In this document: in pieces, positions 35,270 to 54,300 of the stretch
How the letters are laid out: the number at the start of each line of letters is the position of its first letter
Numbering within the stretch: the first letter of the stretch is position 1
Source: Streptomyces novaecaesareae
GTDB taxonomy: Bacteria > Actinomycetota > Actinomycetes > Streptomycetales > Streptomycetaceae
Direction of reading: 5' to 3'
NCBI RefSeq assembly: GCF_000716875.1
Contig: NZ_JNWQ01000016.1
Location: forward strand, 26,439 to 90,438
Length of the DNA: 64,000 nt
The notes under the pieces: model-generated
Seen by the model: only the letters and a program-made list of their open reading frames with translations
The model's database searches: none
Told to the model about the DNA's origin: nothing
Program-made: the position numbers and the translations under genes

Positions 35270-36343
35270 GTGCAATTCGGCGTGAATTTCTTTCCCGTTG
35301 TCGACCCGGCGAAGAAGAGCGCGAGCGACTACTTCGACGAGGCCCTGCGGCTGGTGAGCCTGGCCGAGGAGCTCGGCTTCGAGCACGCGCAGTGCGTGGA
35401 GCACTACTTCTCCCCGTACGGCGGCTACCTGCCCGACCCGGTCACCTTCCTCACCGCGGCCGCCGCCCGCACGAGCCGGATCCGGATCGGCACCGGAGCG
35501 GTCATCCCCGCCTTCACCCACCCGCTGAAGCTCGCCGGCAAGCTCGCGATGCTGGACAACCTCTCCCACGGGCGGCTCGACGTCGGCTTCGGCCGCGCCT
35601 TCCTGCCGCAGGAGTTCGAGGCCTTCGGCATCGACATCGACGAGAGCCGGGCGCGCTTCGCCGAGGGCGTCGAGGTCTGCCGGCGGCTGTGGTCCGAGCA
35701 GGACGTGGTCTGGGAGGGCTCCTTCCAGCGGTTCGGCCCCGTCACGATGCTCCCGGAGCCCGTCCAGAAGCCGCACCCGCCCATCTTCATCGCCTCCGCG
35801 ATGAGCCCGGACTCGTGCGCCGCCGCCGGCCGCGCCGGCTACCACCTCCAGGTGGTGCCGTCGGTGACCTCCCGCGAGCAGCTCCAGTCGATGCTGGCCG
35901 GCTACCGCGAGGCCTGGCGCGAGGCCGGCCACCCGGGCAGCCCGCGCATCCAGATCAAGTACACCTGCTACGTGGCCGAGGACCGCGCGAAGGCGCTCGA
36001 CCTCGCCGAGACCTTCGAGGTCAACTACGTCGAGCACATGGCCGGGGCCGTGGCGAGCTGGGGCCGGACGCGCAGCGACGCGTACCGCGGCTACGAGCAG
36101 TTCGTGGAGAAGGTCAAGAAGTACGACTTCCGGCAGTCGCACGCCGACAACAAGGTGCTGGCCGGCACCCCGGACGAGGTGCGCGAGCAGATCGCCGTGC
36201 TCGTCGACTGGTTCGGCGCGGACCCCACGCTCAGCCTCCAGTTCAACCCCGGCCACATGCCCTACGAGGACTCCGAGCGCGCCATGAGGCTCTTCGCCGA
36301 GCACGTGATGCCCGCGTTCACCGGCCCGGAGCAGGCGGCATGA
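35270..36343 (+). CDS. Luciferase-like flavin-dependent monooxygenase
   Basis: A 357-residue LLM-class oxygenase using reduced flavin from a separate reductase. It shows [46 protein letters not shown] and [12 protein letters not shown], typical of the family members associated with NRPS/PKS clusters. I chose GTG 35270, 5 bp after GGAGTC; the longer frame from 35189 overlaps the carrier gene. The next gene, an amine-oxidase-like flavoprotein, overlaps by 4 bp (ATGA). Possible roles are hydroxylation of the picolinate precursor or of a carrier-bound intermediate. The flavin reductase at 58290 is the likely partner. Confidence 0.88.
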   Translation: MQFGVNFFPVVDPAKKSASDYFDEALRLVSLAEELGFEHAQCVEHYFSPYGGYLPDPVTFLTAAAARTSRIRIGTGAVIPAFTHPLKLAGKLAMLDNLSHGRLDVGFGRAFLPQEFEAFGIDIDESRARFAEGVEVCRRLWSEQDVVWEGSFQRFGPVTMLPEPVQKPHPPIFIASAMSPDSCAAAGRAGYHLQVVPSVTSREQLQSMLAGYREAWREAGHPGSPRIQIKYTCYVAEDRAKALDLAETFEVNYVEHMAGAVASWGRTRSDAYRGYEQFVEKVKKYDFRQSHADNKVLAGTPDEVREQIAVLVDWFGADPTLSLQFNPGHMPYEDSERAMRLFAEHVMPAFTGPEQAA

Positions 36344-37485
36344 CCCGGACCCCCGACGCCGAGGTCGCGGTGGTGGGGCTCGGCGCCTGGGGTTCCTCGG
36401 CCCTGTGGCAGCTCGCCTCGCGCGGCGTCCGGGTGCTGGGCTTCGAGCGGTACGGCCTGGGCCACCCCTTCGGCGCCTCGCACGGCGGCACCCGGATGTT
36501 CCGCGTCACCTGCCTCGAACACCCCGGTCTCGTGCCGCTGGCCAAGCGCTCCCGGGAGCTGTGGCAGCAGCTGGAGACCGTCACCGGCCGTACCCTCTTC
36601 GACCGGGTGGGCGCCGTCCTGATGGGCCCCGCGGACGGACACATCGCGGGCGGTTCGCTGCGCGCCGCCCGCGAGCACGACCTGCCCGTGGACACCCTGA
36701 CCGCCGACGAGCTGCGCCGGTGGCTGCCACAGCACGCGGCGTTCCAGGACGGCGACATCGGCGTCCGCGAGCCGGAGGCCGGGCTGATCCGGCCGGAGGA
36801 GGCCGTCCGCGCCGCCGTCGGCGCGGCGGCGGCGCGCGGCGCCCGGGTCTTCACCGACACCCGCGTCACCGCCGTCGAACTGACCGGGGACGGGGCGGTC
36901 GTCCGCACCCCCGCCCGCACCTTCCGGGTCGGTCAGGTCGTGGTCACGGCGGGCCCCTGGCTCGACACGCTGGTGCCCGGCCTGCCCCTGGAGACCGTGC
37001 GCGTCCCCCAGACCTGGTTCCGGCCGGTCGCAGACCCCGCGCCGTTCACCCTCGACCGGCTGCCGCCCTTCATGCGGGAGCTCGGCGGCCGCGGCGCCGT
37101 CTGGGGCCACGGCTCCCGCGGCGGCCCGGACGTCAAGCTCGGCCTGGAGGACGGCGGAAGCGCCTTCCGGGTCACCCGCGCCGACGACTGCGACCGCGGC
37201 GTCACCCCGCAGGACTGGACCGCGGTCGCCGGCCTGCTGGCCGAGGCGGTGCCCGGGATGGGCGCCGTGCCGTCCCGGACGGAGGTCGGCATGTTCAGCC
37301 GCACCCCCGACAAGCAGTTCCTCATCGGCCGCCCGCACGGCGACCCGCGACTGGTCATCGGCGGCGGCTGCAACTTCCACGGCTTCAAGCACTCCACCGG
37401 GATCGGGGAGGCGCTGGCCGACATCGTCCTCGGCCGGCCGACCAGCTGTCCGCTGGACTTCACCGATCCCAACCGATTCCTGTAA
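36340..37485 (+). CDS. Sarcosine oxidase/NikD-like FAD amine oxidase
   Basis: A 381-residue FAD protein of the monomeric sarcosine oxidase group: [18 protein letters not shown] at the N-terminus, [12 protein letters not shown], and C-terminal [14 protein letters not shown]. NikD, in this family, oxidises piperideine-2-carboxylate to picolinate, so a picolinate-forming role fits a 3-hydroxypicolinate product. In relatives a cysteine before the DxxF segment binds FAD covalently; the matching stretch here ([14 protein letters not shown]) has no cysteine, so flavin is probably non-covalent, as far as I can align by eye. Coupled to the monooxygenase (ATGA) and 26 bp before pyrE. Confidence 0.82.
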   Translation: MTRTPDAEVAVVGLGAWGSSALWQLASRGVRVLGFERYGLGHPFGASHGGTRMFRVTCLEHPGLVPLAKRSRELWQQLETVTGRTLFDRVGAVLMGPADGHIAGGSLRAAREHDLPVDTLTADELRRWLPQHAAFQDGDIGVREPEAGLIRPEEAVRAAVGAAAARGARVFTDTRVTAVELTGDGAVVRTPARTFRVGQVVVTAGPWLDTLVPGLPLETVRVPQTWFRPVADPAPFTLDRLPPFMRELGGRGAVWGHGSRGGPDVKLGLEDGGSAFRVTRADDCDRGVTPQDWTAVAGLLAEAVPGMGAVPSRTEVGMFSRTPDKQFLIGRPHGDPRLVIGGGCNFHGFKHSTGIGEALADIVLGRPTSCPLDFTDPNRFL

Positions 37486-37511
37486 GTCCTCGCCGGGAGA
37501 AAGTCTCAAGC

Positions 37512-43947
<6,436 letters not shown>

Positions 43948-43955
<8 letters not shown>

Positions 43956-46900
43956 CGACTCGCAGACGGTGCGGGACCTGGACATCGCCATCGTCGCCAT
44001 GGAGGGCCGCTTCCCGGGGGCCCGCGACGTGGCGCAGTTCTGGGCCAACCTGGTGGCCGGCGAGGAGTCCGTCCGGCCGGTCGGCGACGAGGAGTACCTC
44101 GCCGCGGGCGGCGACCCGGCCGCGCTCGGCGACCGCTACGCCGTCAAGGCCGCCGCAGCCATGGACGACGCCGACCTCTTCGACGCGGACTTCTTCGGCC
44201 TGCGGGCAGACGAGGCCGAGACGATGGATCCGCAGCAGCGCGTCTTCCTGGAGGTCTGCCACCACGCGCTGGAGCAGTCGGGCCACGACCCCGACCGCTT
44301 CGACGGGGTGATCGGCGTCTACGGCGGGGCCAGCCAGAGCAGGTACTACCTGTCCCACGTGCGCCCCCGCCTCGACGAGTCGGCCGAGCCGCTGCGGGCC
44401 TGGACGGCGTCCATGGGCAACGACCCCGGCGTCTTCGCCACCCGCGTCGCCTACGCGCTCAACCTGACCGGGCCCGCGCTGACCGTCCAGACGGCCTGTT
44501 CCACCTCGCTCGCCGCGATCCACCTCGCCTGCCAGGACCTGCTGTCCTACCGCTGCGACGTGGCGCTCGCCGGCGGCTCGTCGATCAACCCGGCCGCCAA
44601 GCGGGGCTACCGCCACACGCCCGACGGCCCGTTCTCGCCCGACGGCCACGTCCGGGCCTTCGACGCGCGGGCCGAGGGCATGGTGCCCGGAGACGCCACG
44701 GCGGTGGTCGTGCTCAAGCGGCTGACCGACGCGGTGGCCGACGGCGACCGCATCCGGGCCGTCATCAAGGGCACCGCGGTCAACAACGACGGCAGCCGCA
44801 AGGTCGGATTCACCGCGCCCAGCCCGCTGGGCCAGGCCGAGGTCGTCCTCGCCGCCCACGCGGCCGCCGAGGTCGACGCCGACACCATCGGCTACGTGGA
44901 GGCCCACGGCACCGGCACCCCGGTCGGCGACCCGATCGAATTCGCCGCGCTCACCCAGGCGTTCGCGGAGACCACGACGCGCACCGGGTTCTGCGCCCTC
45001 GGATCGGTCAAGACCAACATCGGGCACACCGACGCCGCGGCCGGCGTGGTCGGCCTGATCAAGGCCGCCCTGGTGGTGGAGCACGGCACGATCCCGCCCA
45101 CGCTCCACTACACCTCCCCGAACCCGCTCATCGACCTCGACTCCTCCCCCTTCCACGTCAACGACCGGCTCACCGAGTGGCCGGCCGGCCCGACGCCGCG
45201 CCGAGCCGGCGTGAGCTCCTTCGGCATCGGCGGGACGAACGCCCACGCCGTCCTGGAGGAGCCCCCCGCGGCCCCGGCGCGCGGAACCGGCGAGGGCTGG
45301 GTGCTGCTGCCCTGGTCGGCCAGGTCCGCCGAGGCCGCCGACCGGCTCGGCGCCCTGTTGGGCGACCACCTCGCCCGCACCCCGGACCTCGCCCTCGGCG
45401 ACGTGGCGCACACCCTGCGCTCGGGCCGCCGGACCTTCGCGCACCGCCGCTTCGCCGTCTGCCGCGACCGGGACGGGGCGGTGGCGCAGCTCGTCGCCCC
45501 CGGCCACGCCGCACCGCCCGCCGACGGCCCGACCGAGCGGCCCGTCGCCTTCCTGTTCCCGGGCGGCGGCGCGCAGTACGACGGCATGGGTCGCGGCCTG
45601 TACGAGACCGAGCCGGTCTTCCGGGAGACGCTGGACCGCTGCGCCGCCATCCTGGAACCCGTCCTGGGCTTCGATGTGCGCGCCGCCCTGCACCGCGGGG
45701 AGGAGGGCCCCCGGTCGAGCCTGCTGCCCGGGCTGGTCTCGACCGAGTACGCCCTCGCCACCCTGCTGATGTCCCGGGGAGTCAGGCCGCAGTCGCTCAT
45801 CGGGCACTCGGCCGGCGAGTACACCGCCGCCTGCCTGGCCGGGGTGATGTCCCTGGAGGACATGCTGCCCCTGGTCGCCAAGCGGCAGTGGCTCCTGGAG
45901 CGGGCCGGCGGAGTCGCGGTGAGCGTCCGGCTCGGCGAGCGGGACCTCGACGCCTACCTCACCGAGCGACTCTCCCTGGCCACCGTCAACGCCCCCGCCC
46001 TGTGCACCGTGTCGGGGCCGGAGGAGGACGTCCGGGAGCTGGAGGCACGCTGGGACGCCGAAGGCGTCGAGTACCAGCGGGTCCACTTCCCCAGCGCCGT
46101 GCACTCCTGGCTGCTGGACTCCGTCCTGGACGACTACGCGGCGGCACTCGCCGAGGTCACGCTCCGTCCGCCGGCCATCCCCTTCGTCTCCAACGTCTCC
46201 GGCACCTGGATCACCGACGCGGAGGCGACCAGCCCCGACTACTGGCTGCGGCACACCCGCCGGACCGTGCGCTTCGCCGACGGGTTGACGGCACTGCGCG
46301 CGGGCGGGGAGCCCGTGCTGGTGGAGGTCGGACCGGGTCGGATCCTCACCCGGTGCGCGCAGCTGCAGTTCGGCGACGCCGTGCCCACGGTGGAGACCAT
46401 GCGCCACCCCCGCGCCGACCAGCACGACCAGCAGGTGCTGCTCACCGCGCTCGGCCGGCTCTGGCAGCTCGGCGCCCGGCTGACGTGGGACGGGGAGAAC
46501 CGCGCGGACGAGGAGGAGGGGCAGGGCGGCCGCCGCGTGCCGCTGCCCGGCTACCCCTTCGAGCGCAAGCGGTACTGGCTGGACGAGGTCCGCCCCGCCG
46601 CCACCGCCTCTGCCACCGCTTCTGCTGCCGCCGCCGGCCGCGGGGCGGTGCGCGACCTCGCCGAGGCCGAACGCGAGCTGCGGCGCAGCACCGACGTGTC
46701 CACGGTGCCGGCGCGGCTGCGCGAGGACTTCGACCGGCTCGCCGCTCTGCGGGCCGCCGCGTTCCTGCGCACGGCGGGCGTGGACACCACGGCCGGCCGC
46801 ACCTACACCCCCGAGGACCTCGTCGGCCGACTCCGGCCCGCGGGGCCCTACCGCAAGCTGCTCGACGCCCTGCTGCACATGCTCCGGGAGTCGGGAGTGC

Positions 46901-48183
46901 TGGCCCGCGAGGGCGACCTGCTGCGGTTCACCGGCAGCGGCGCCGACGCCGCGGAGGAGGCACGGCTCACCCGGTCCGTCACCGAGCGGCACCCTTCGCT
47001 CGCCAAGGACCTGGAGCTGCTCGACACCTGCCTGGCCGGCTGCGCGGACGTGCTGCGGGGCGACACGGACGGCACCGCGGTGCTGACCCCCGACGGCCGT
47101 ACGGACCTCACCGCCGGCGTGCTCGAAACGCACATGGACGAGGGCGACTTCGCCCTGTACCGCACGCTCCTGGCCGAGCACGTCGCGGAGCTGGCGCGCG
47201 CGGCGGGCGGTCGCCCGTTCCGGATCCTGGAGGCGGGCGCCGGGCGGGGACGGCTCACCTGGACCGTCGCCGAGGCCCTGCGGGGCATCCCCGGAGTGCG
47301 GTACCACGTCACCGACCTGGGCCGGTCCTTCGTCCTGGAGGCCGAGCGCGAGGCCGCGCGGCGCGGGATCGACTTCATGTCCTTCGGCGTGCTGGACATC
47401 GGGCAGGCCGTGGACCCCGTCGCGCTCGGCGGCGCCTTCGACGTGGTGCTGGCCTTCAACGTGCTGCACATCCCCGCCGACCTGCGGGAGTGCACCCGCC
47501 ACGTCCGGCGGCTGCTGGCCCCCGGCGGCCTGCTGTGCGCGCTGGAGACCGTACGGATGCCGTGGGCGTCCGAGCTGTCCGTGGGGCTGCTCCCGCAGTG
47601 GTGGGCGTTCGCGGACGACCTGCGCCGGAACTCGCCGATCCTGCCCGCCGACCGGTGGCGCGAGCTGCTGGTCTCGGAGGGCTTCGACGAGGTGCGGGTC
47701 CTCAGCGACGACCGGGCGGACCAGCCGCTGATCCCGCACGCCCTCATCGTCGGCCGCCGTCCCGCCGCGAGCGCCGCCGAGCCCGCCACCGCCGAGCCCG
47801 CCACCGCCCGGCCCACCGCCGGGTCGGCGCGGACGCCGGAGGAGACCGGTACGGGACGGCAGCCGCGCCCGGCCCTCGGCGTCGCCCACCGCGCCCCGTC
47901 GACCGACACCGAACGCGTCGTCGCCCGGCACTGGGAGGAGCTCCTGCGCGTCGACGGCATCGGGGCCGACGACAACTTCTTCGACCTCGGCGGCGAGTCC
48001 CTGCTCGCGTTGCAGCTCGTCACGCGGCTGCGCGACGAACTGGGCGTGGAACTGCGGGTGAAGAAGCTCATGGAGAAGCTCACCGTCGCGGCGATGGCCA
48101 CCGAGGCCGACGCGCTGCGGGGCAACGCGGACACCGCCCCCCGGATCACCCCCAGCGCCCGCCGGGGGCGGCGCGCCGGCTAG
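43948..48183 (+). CDS. pyrF: Type I PKS, KS-AT-C-methyltransferase-ACP
   Basis: A 1411-residue module. KS (about 10-430): Cys184 in TACSTS, with EAHGTGT and KTNIGHT. AT (about 525-860): Ser621 in GHSAGEY. C-methyltransferase (about 890-1260): SAM motif [12 protein letters not shown] near residue 1093. ACP: Ser1351 in GGESLL. Malonate extension plus C-methylation explains the 2-methyl-3-oxo unit next to pyridylalanine. Pyridomycin carries a hydroxyl there, but this protein has no KR, so reduction must come from elsewhere. It follows pyrE with an 8-bp overlap. A palindromic element begins at its stop codon. Confidence 0.92.
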
Positions 48184-48254
48184 GGCCTGTCCGGCGGATC
48201 TTGCCGGGCGCCCGACGCCGCGCGCTGATCCGCCAAGATCCACCGGACAGGCCC
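48183..48254. repeat. 72-bp palindromic (MITE-like) element at the pyrF/pyrG junction
   Basis: A 21-bp terminal inverted repeat with one mismatch: the left arm 48183-48203 begins GGGCCTGTCCGG, the right arm 48234-48254 ends CCGGACAGGCCC. They surround 30 bp. The left end uses the G of the pyrF TAG stop. It resembles small GGGCCTGTCCGG-type inverted repeats that I recall from many Streptomyces intergenic regions. It may act as a transcript hairpin between pyrF and pyrG. The rest of 48184-48337 shows only the pyrG ribosome site (AAGGAG, 8 bp before the start). Confidence 0.8.
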
Positions 48255-48337
48255 CAATCGCCCGCCCCCGCTGAAGTCCCGTCCGAGTCCCGAACCACCG
48301 GCGCAGAGCCGGGTGCTAGCCGCCAAGGAGTACACCG

Positions 48338-51300
48338 ATGCCGTCAGCTTCGACGAGCGAGACGCAGGAGCCCGCCACCGACGTGCGGACGGCCCCCGAG
48401 GAGGCGGCCGACGTCCTGGAGTTCCCGGCCACCTACGCCCAGCAGGGACTGTGGTTCTTCTACCGCCTGAACCCGCACAGCGCCTTCTACAACGTGTCGA
48501 TGATGCACCGGCTCACCGGTGAACTGGACACCGCCGTGCTCCGGTCGGCCCTGAACGACGTCGTGCAGCGCCACGAGGCGCTGCGCACGACGTTCCGCGA
48601 GCACGACGGCGAGCTGCGCCAGGTCGTCGCCGACGCCGTGGACATCGCGCTTCCCGTGCACGAGGCCGCCGGCTCCGCGGCCGACCGGACGGCCCCGCAC
48701 GAGGTGCCCGCGGTGCGCGAGCAGCTGACCGGGCTCATCCAGGCCCCCTTCGACCTGGAGAACGGCCCGCTGCTGCGCGCCGCCCTGGTGCGCACCGCGC
48801 CCGCCGACCACCTCCTCGTCCTGTCGATGCACCACATCGTCGTGGACGGCTGGTCCCTGGGCATCTTCCTCCGGGAACTCGCCGAGGCCTACCGGGCCCG
48901 CCGGGCGGGCCAGGCCCCGCAGCTGCCGGAACTGGCCATCCAGTACGGCGACTACGCGGAATGGCAGGCCGAGCAGCTGCACGGGCCGGCGCTGCAGGAC
49001 GGACTGGACTACTGGCGTGCGCGGCTGGGCGGCGATCTGCCCGAGCTGCGGCTGGCGACCGACCGGCCGCGCCCCGAGGCCCGCTCCTTCGTCGGCGCCC
49101 GCTTCGACTTCACCTTCGACGAGGAGCTCACCGCGGGCCTGAGGGAGATGTGCCGGGCGGAGGGCGTCACCCTGTACATGGTGCTGTTCGCCGGGGTCTC
49201 CGCCCTCCTGCACCGCTACACCGGCCAGGACGACTTCATCCTCGGCACCCCGATGGCCGGGCGCGACGACGCCCAGACCCAGCCGCTCATCGGCTCGTTC
49301 GTCAACACCCTGCCGATGCGCGCGGACCTCTCGGGCGACCCCTCCTTCACCCGCGTCCTGGGCCGGGTGCGGGAGATGAGCCAGGGCGCCTACGCGCACG
49401 ACGACATCCCGTTCGAGAAGATCGTGCAGGAGGTCGCACCGCAGCGCGGCATCGGCGCCAACCCGCTGTTCCAGGTCACCTTCGCGCTCCAGAACTACGA
49501 GCTCGGCGGATTCGAGCTCGACGGCGTGCACGCGGAGCGGATCGCCGTCGAGGAGGGCACCGCCCGCTTCGACCTGGAGGTGCACTGCTGGGACGACCCG
49601 GACCGGCTGCGCGGCTCCTTCGTCTACAGCACCGACCTGTTCGACCGCGCCACCCTGGAACGCATGGCGGCGCACCTCACCAAGGTGTTCGAGGGCGCGC
49701 TGGCGGACCCCTCCCGGACCATCGGCGAGCTGTCCCTCCTCACCGAGGACGACCACCTGGTCCTGGACGCGGTTGCCGGCCCGGACGCCGGATTCGACGC
49801 CGACGCCACCGTGCCGCGGCTGTTCGCCGCCCAGGTGACGGCCCGCCCCGGGGCGACGGCCGTGCGGGCCCCCGGCGCGACCCTGTCCTACGCGGAACTC
49901 GCCGCGGGCGTGAGCGCGCTCGCGGCCCGGCTGCGCGCGGCCGGGCTCACCCCGGGCGCCCGGGCCGGCCTGCACCTCGACGGCCCGGTCGACGAACTGG
50001 TGGGCACCCTCGCCGTCCTGGAGGCGGGCGGCGTGTGCGTGCCGCTGAACCCGTCCGACGACCCGGCGCTGCTGCGCCGCTCGACCCGCCGCACCGGGCT
50101 CGCCCTGCTGCTCACCCGAGGCGCGGCCGGTGACTGGGCGGACGGCCTCACCGCGGTGGACCTGGACACCGCCGCCCCGGCCGGCGTCGGCCCGGACGCG
50201 GCGCCGGCACCCGTACGGCCCGCCGGTTCCGCGCCGGCCCTCCTGCTGGACGTGCCGGGCGGCCCGCTCGTCCTCGACCACGCGGGACTCGCCGACCGGC
50301 TGGCCCGGCTGGCCGCAGCGGCCGCGCTGACCACCGGTGACGTCGTCGCCCGGCACGCGCCCTGGGGCCAGGAGCGCGCCGTGTGGGAGGCACTGCTCCC
50401 GGTCTGCCACGGGGCGAGCCTGGCGGCCGTCGGCGGGGCCGGTGTCCCCGGGGACGCCACCGTGGTGATCGCCGCGGACTCCGACCTGTCCGGCATCCTC
50501 GCCGCGGACGCGCCGACACTCTCCCCGCGGGCCCTGCTGTGCCTGGCCTCCGTGCCGTCGCCCGCCCTCGTCCGGCGCTGCCACGACCGCTTCGGGCCCG
50601 CGGCGCGCTGGGTGTACGCCACCTCGCACGCGGGTCCGACCGGTGTCGCCGAGTCGGCCCCGACGGACGCGGCCCTGCTGTTCGCACCCCTGCGCGCGGT
50701 CCGGATGCTGGACGCGCGCGGCGCCACCACCCCGGTCGGCGTCCCCGCCGAGGTGTACGTCGGCGGCTCCGGCCTGGCCCGCCCCGCCCTCGGGAGCGGC
50801 CCGGTGACGTGGGCCGCCGCCGGCGACACCGGCCGGATCACCGCGGACGGGAAGCTGGAGATCCTCGCCCGCCGCCCCGGCACCGCCGTCGTCTCCGGCG
50901 TGCCCGTCGACCTCGCCGAGGTCACCGCGGCGATCCTGGCCGAGCAGGCCGTCGCCGAGGTCACGGTCGTGGAGCGCCGTGCCACCGCAGGCCACACCGA
51001 GCTGGTCGGCTATGCCGTCCGCTGCGGCCAGGTGACCTCGCAGCGCCTCGTGCAGGCCGCGCGCGCCGCGCTGCCCGGCGGCGCCGCCCTGGCGGCGGTG
51101 GTGTTCGTCACCGCCCTGCCGCGCACCCCCGGCGGCGGTGTGGACACCGCCGCGCTGAGCGAGCTGCCCGTCCTCGACGACGAGCTGATCGGCGCGTGGG
51201 AGCAGGCGCTGTCCGAGCGGGGCGTTCCCGCGGTCGTGGTGGTAGCGGAGAGCGACCCGGCGCCGGCCGCCGAGGACTTCGTCGATCCGCGGGCCCTCGG

Positions 51301-54300
51301 CCGCGACACCGCCGCCGAGAGCACCCCGACCGGCGGTGCCGGGACGGCCGGGGACTCGGACGTGCCGGCGATCAGCAGCGGCGGGCCCGCGCTGGACCCC
51401 GGCGCGGCGAACCTCGCCGAGGTGCTCCGCCGGGTCGCCGCCGACCCGGCCTCCGGTGACCTCGTCTACGTCTCCGCCCAGGGGGAGGAGGACCACCAGT
51501 CGTACGGCGAGCTGCGCGACGAGGCGTCCCGGGTACTGGGCGGGCTCCGCGCGCTGGGCACGCGTCCCGGCGACCAGGTGATCCTCCAACTCGCGGACAA
51601 CCGCGACTTCGTGACCGGCCTGTGGGCCTGCGTGCTGGGCGGGTTCGTCGCCGTCCCGCTCGCCGTGTCGCCCACCTACGCGGAGGACACGGCCGCCACC
51701 AACAAGCTCGCCGGCGCGTGGACGCTGCTGTCGGGGCCCCTGCTGCTCACGGACCGCACGCTCGCGGGCCCGCTGCGCGGGCTGGGGGAGCGGCTCGGCT
51801 GGCAGGAGCCCCGGCTCGCGGTGCTCGACGACCTGCGCGACGGTCCGCAGGCCACCGACTGGCACGACTCCCGGGGCGACGACCTGGTCCTGCTGCTGCT
51901 GACCTCCGGCAGCACCGGCCGCCCCAAGGCGGTCGAGCTGCGCCACCGCAACGTCCTGGCCCGCACGGCGGCCGCCCGGCACGTCTACGAACTCACCCAG
52001 CGGGACGTCTCGTTCAACTGGATGCCGCTGGACCACGTCGGCGGCATCGTGATGTCCCACATCCGTGACGTCTTCGTCGGCTGCCGGCAGATCCAGGCCC
52101 CCACCCAGTGGGTGCTCGCCGATCCGCTGCGCTGGACGGCCAAGATGGCCGAGCACCGGGTGACGACCACCTGGGCCCCGAACTTCGCCTTCGGCCTGAT
52201 CGCCGAGCGCGCCGCCCAGCTCGCCGGGCAGGACTGGGACCTCGGCGCGCTGCGCCTGATCATCAACGGCGGCGAGGCCATCGTCCCCCGGGTCACCCGG
52301 CGCTTCATGGCGGCGCTGGCCCCGCTCGGGCTGCCCGCCACCGCCATGCGTCCCGCCTGGGGCATGTCCGAGACGTCCTCGGGCGAGGTCGACGACCGCT
52401 TCGACCCGGCGACCGCCACCGACGACGACCAGTTCGTCTGCGTCGGCGCCCCCTTCCCGGGGTTCACCATGCGGATCGTGGACGGCGACGACGCCGTCGT
52501 CCACGAAGGGGTGCCCGGCCGACTCCAGGTCAAGGGCCCGGCGGTCACCTCCGGATACCACCTGAACCCCGAGCAGAACGCCGAGTCCTTCACCGAGGAC
52601 GGCTGGTTCGAGACCGGCGACCTCGCCGTGCTGCGCGACGGCAAGCTGACGATCACCGGGCGCGCCAAGGACGCCATCATCATCAACGGCCACAACTTCC
52701 ACAGCCACGAGCTGGAGGAGTGCGTCGAGGAGCTCGACGAGGTCGAACGGTCCTTCACCGCGGCCTGCGCGGTGCGCACCGCCGACAGCTCCACGGACGA
52801 ACTGGCGCTGTTCTTCTGCCTCAAGGACGGCGTGGCCGACGCCGAGGCGATCTCCCTGATCCGCGCCAAGCTCCAGCGCGAGGCCGGTGTCCACGCCTCC
52901 TACCTGGTGCCCGTCACCCGGGAGCGCATCCCCAAGACGGAGATCGGCAAGATCCAGCGCACCCTGCTGCGCACGCAGTTCGAGGCCGGCGAGTTCGCGG
53001 CCGAACTGCGGCGCACCGGAGCCGGAACGGACGACGACACGGCGCTGCCCAACTGGTTCCACCGGCCTGTGTGGCGGCGGGCCGCGGACGGCCCACGGCC
53101 CGTCGCGCCGGCCGCCGGCCACACCCTGCTCGTCGCCGACGGCCACGGACTGGCGGACGCCCTGGCCGAGCTGTTGCGCGACCGCGGCGAGCGCTGCACC
53201 GTCCTTCCGGCCGGCGCCGCCCACGCCGCGCAGGCGCACGGCGCCGTCGACCGCGTCGTCCACCTCGCCAGCTGCGCCCCGTACCAGGAGCTGCCGACGG
53301 GCACGCAGGAGCTCGCCGCGGCCTACCGCGAGGGGCCGCCGGCCCTCGCGGAGCTCGTCGGCGCCGTGGTCCGGGCCAACCCGGAGGGCCGGCCGGTGGC
53401 CCTGACCGTGGTCGCCACCCACAGCCAGTGGGTGCGCGAGGGCGACCGGGTGGCGCCCGCGCGCGGCGCCTCGACCGGTGTGGTGAAGTCCGTCGGCCAG
53501 GAGTACGACTGGCTGCGCGCCACCCACCTCGACGTGGAGCCGCAGGAGCCCGCGGAGCTGGCGCAGCGGATCCTGGAGCTCCTCGACGCCGCCGGCAACG
53601 AGCCCGAGCAGGCGCTGCGCGGCGGGGAACGCTGGGTGCGCCGCATCGAGCGGCTGCCCGCCGCCCCGTCCGGGACCACCGGGCTGCGCCGCGGCGAACT
53701 CGTCGTCGTCAGCGGCGGTCTGGGCGGCCTCGCCGCGGAGACCGCGGCCCACCTGCTGTCCGTCCACGGCGTGCGACTGCTGCTGCTGGGCCGCACCGTC
53801 CTGCCGCCCGAGGAGGCCTGGGACGAGGAGCTCGCCTCCGGCGGAGCGACCGCCGAGCGGATCGCCGTCCTGCGCCGGCTGCGCGCCCTGGGCGAGGTCC
53901 ACTACGCGGCCGCCGACGTCACCGACGCGGCAGCCGTACGGGCGGCCGTCCGGCACGCCGAGGAGCGCTGCTCGACGCAGGCGGCCACCGTCATCCACCT
54001 CGCCGGCCACTTCCACGAGGCTCCGGTGACCGAGGCGGGCGAGGAGGACTGGGCGGAGGTCACCCGGGCCAAGGTGCTCGGCGCCGCCGTCCTGCACCAC
54101 CTGGTGAAGGACCGCCCGGGGGCCCGCTTCCTGTCCTACTCCTCGGTCAACGGCTACTTCGGCGGCGCCAACGTCGCGGGCTACGCCGCGGCCAACGCCT
54201 TCCTGGACGCGCTGGCGGTCCACCAGTCCACCGGGCACGGCATGCGGGCCCAGAGCCTGGGCTGGACCATGTGGGACGAGCTGGGCCTCAGCCGCGGCTA

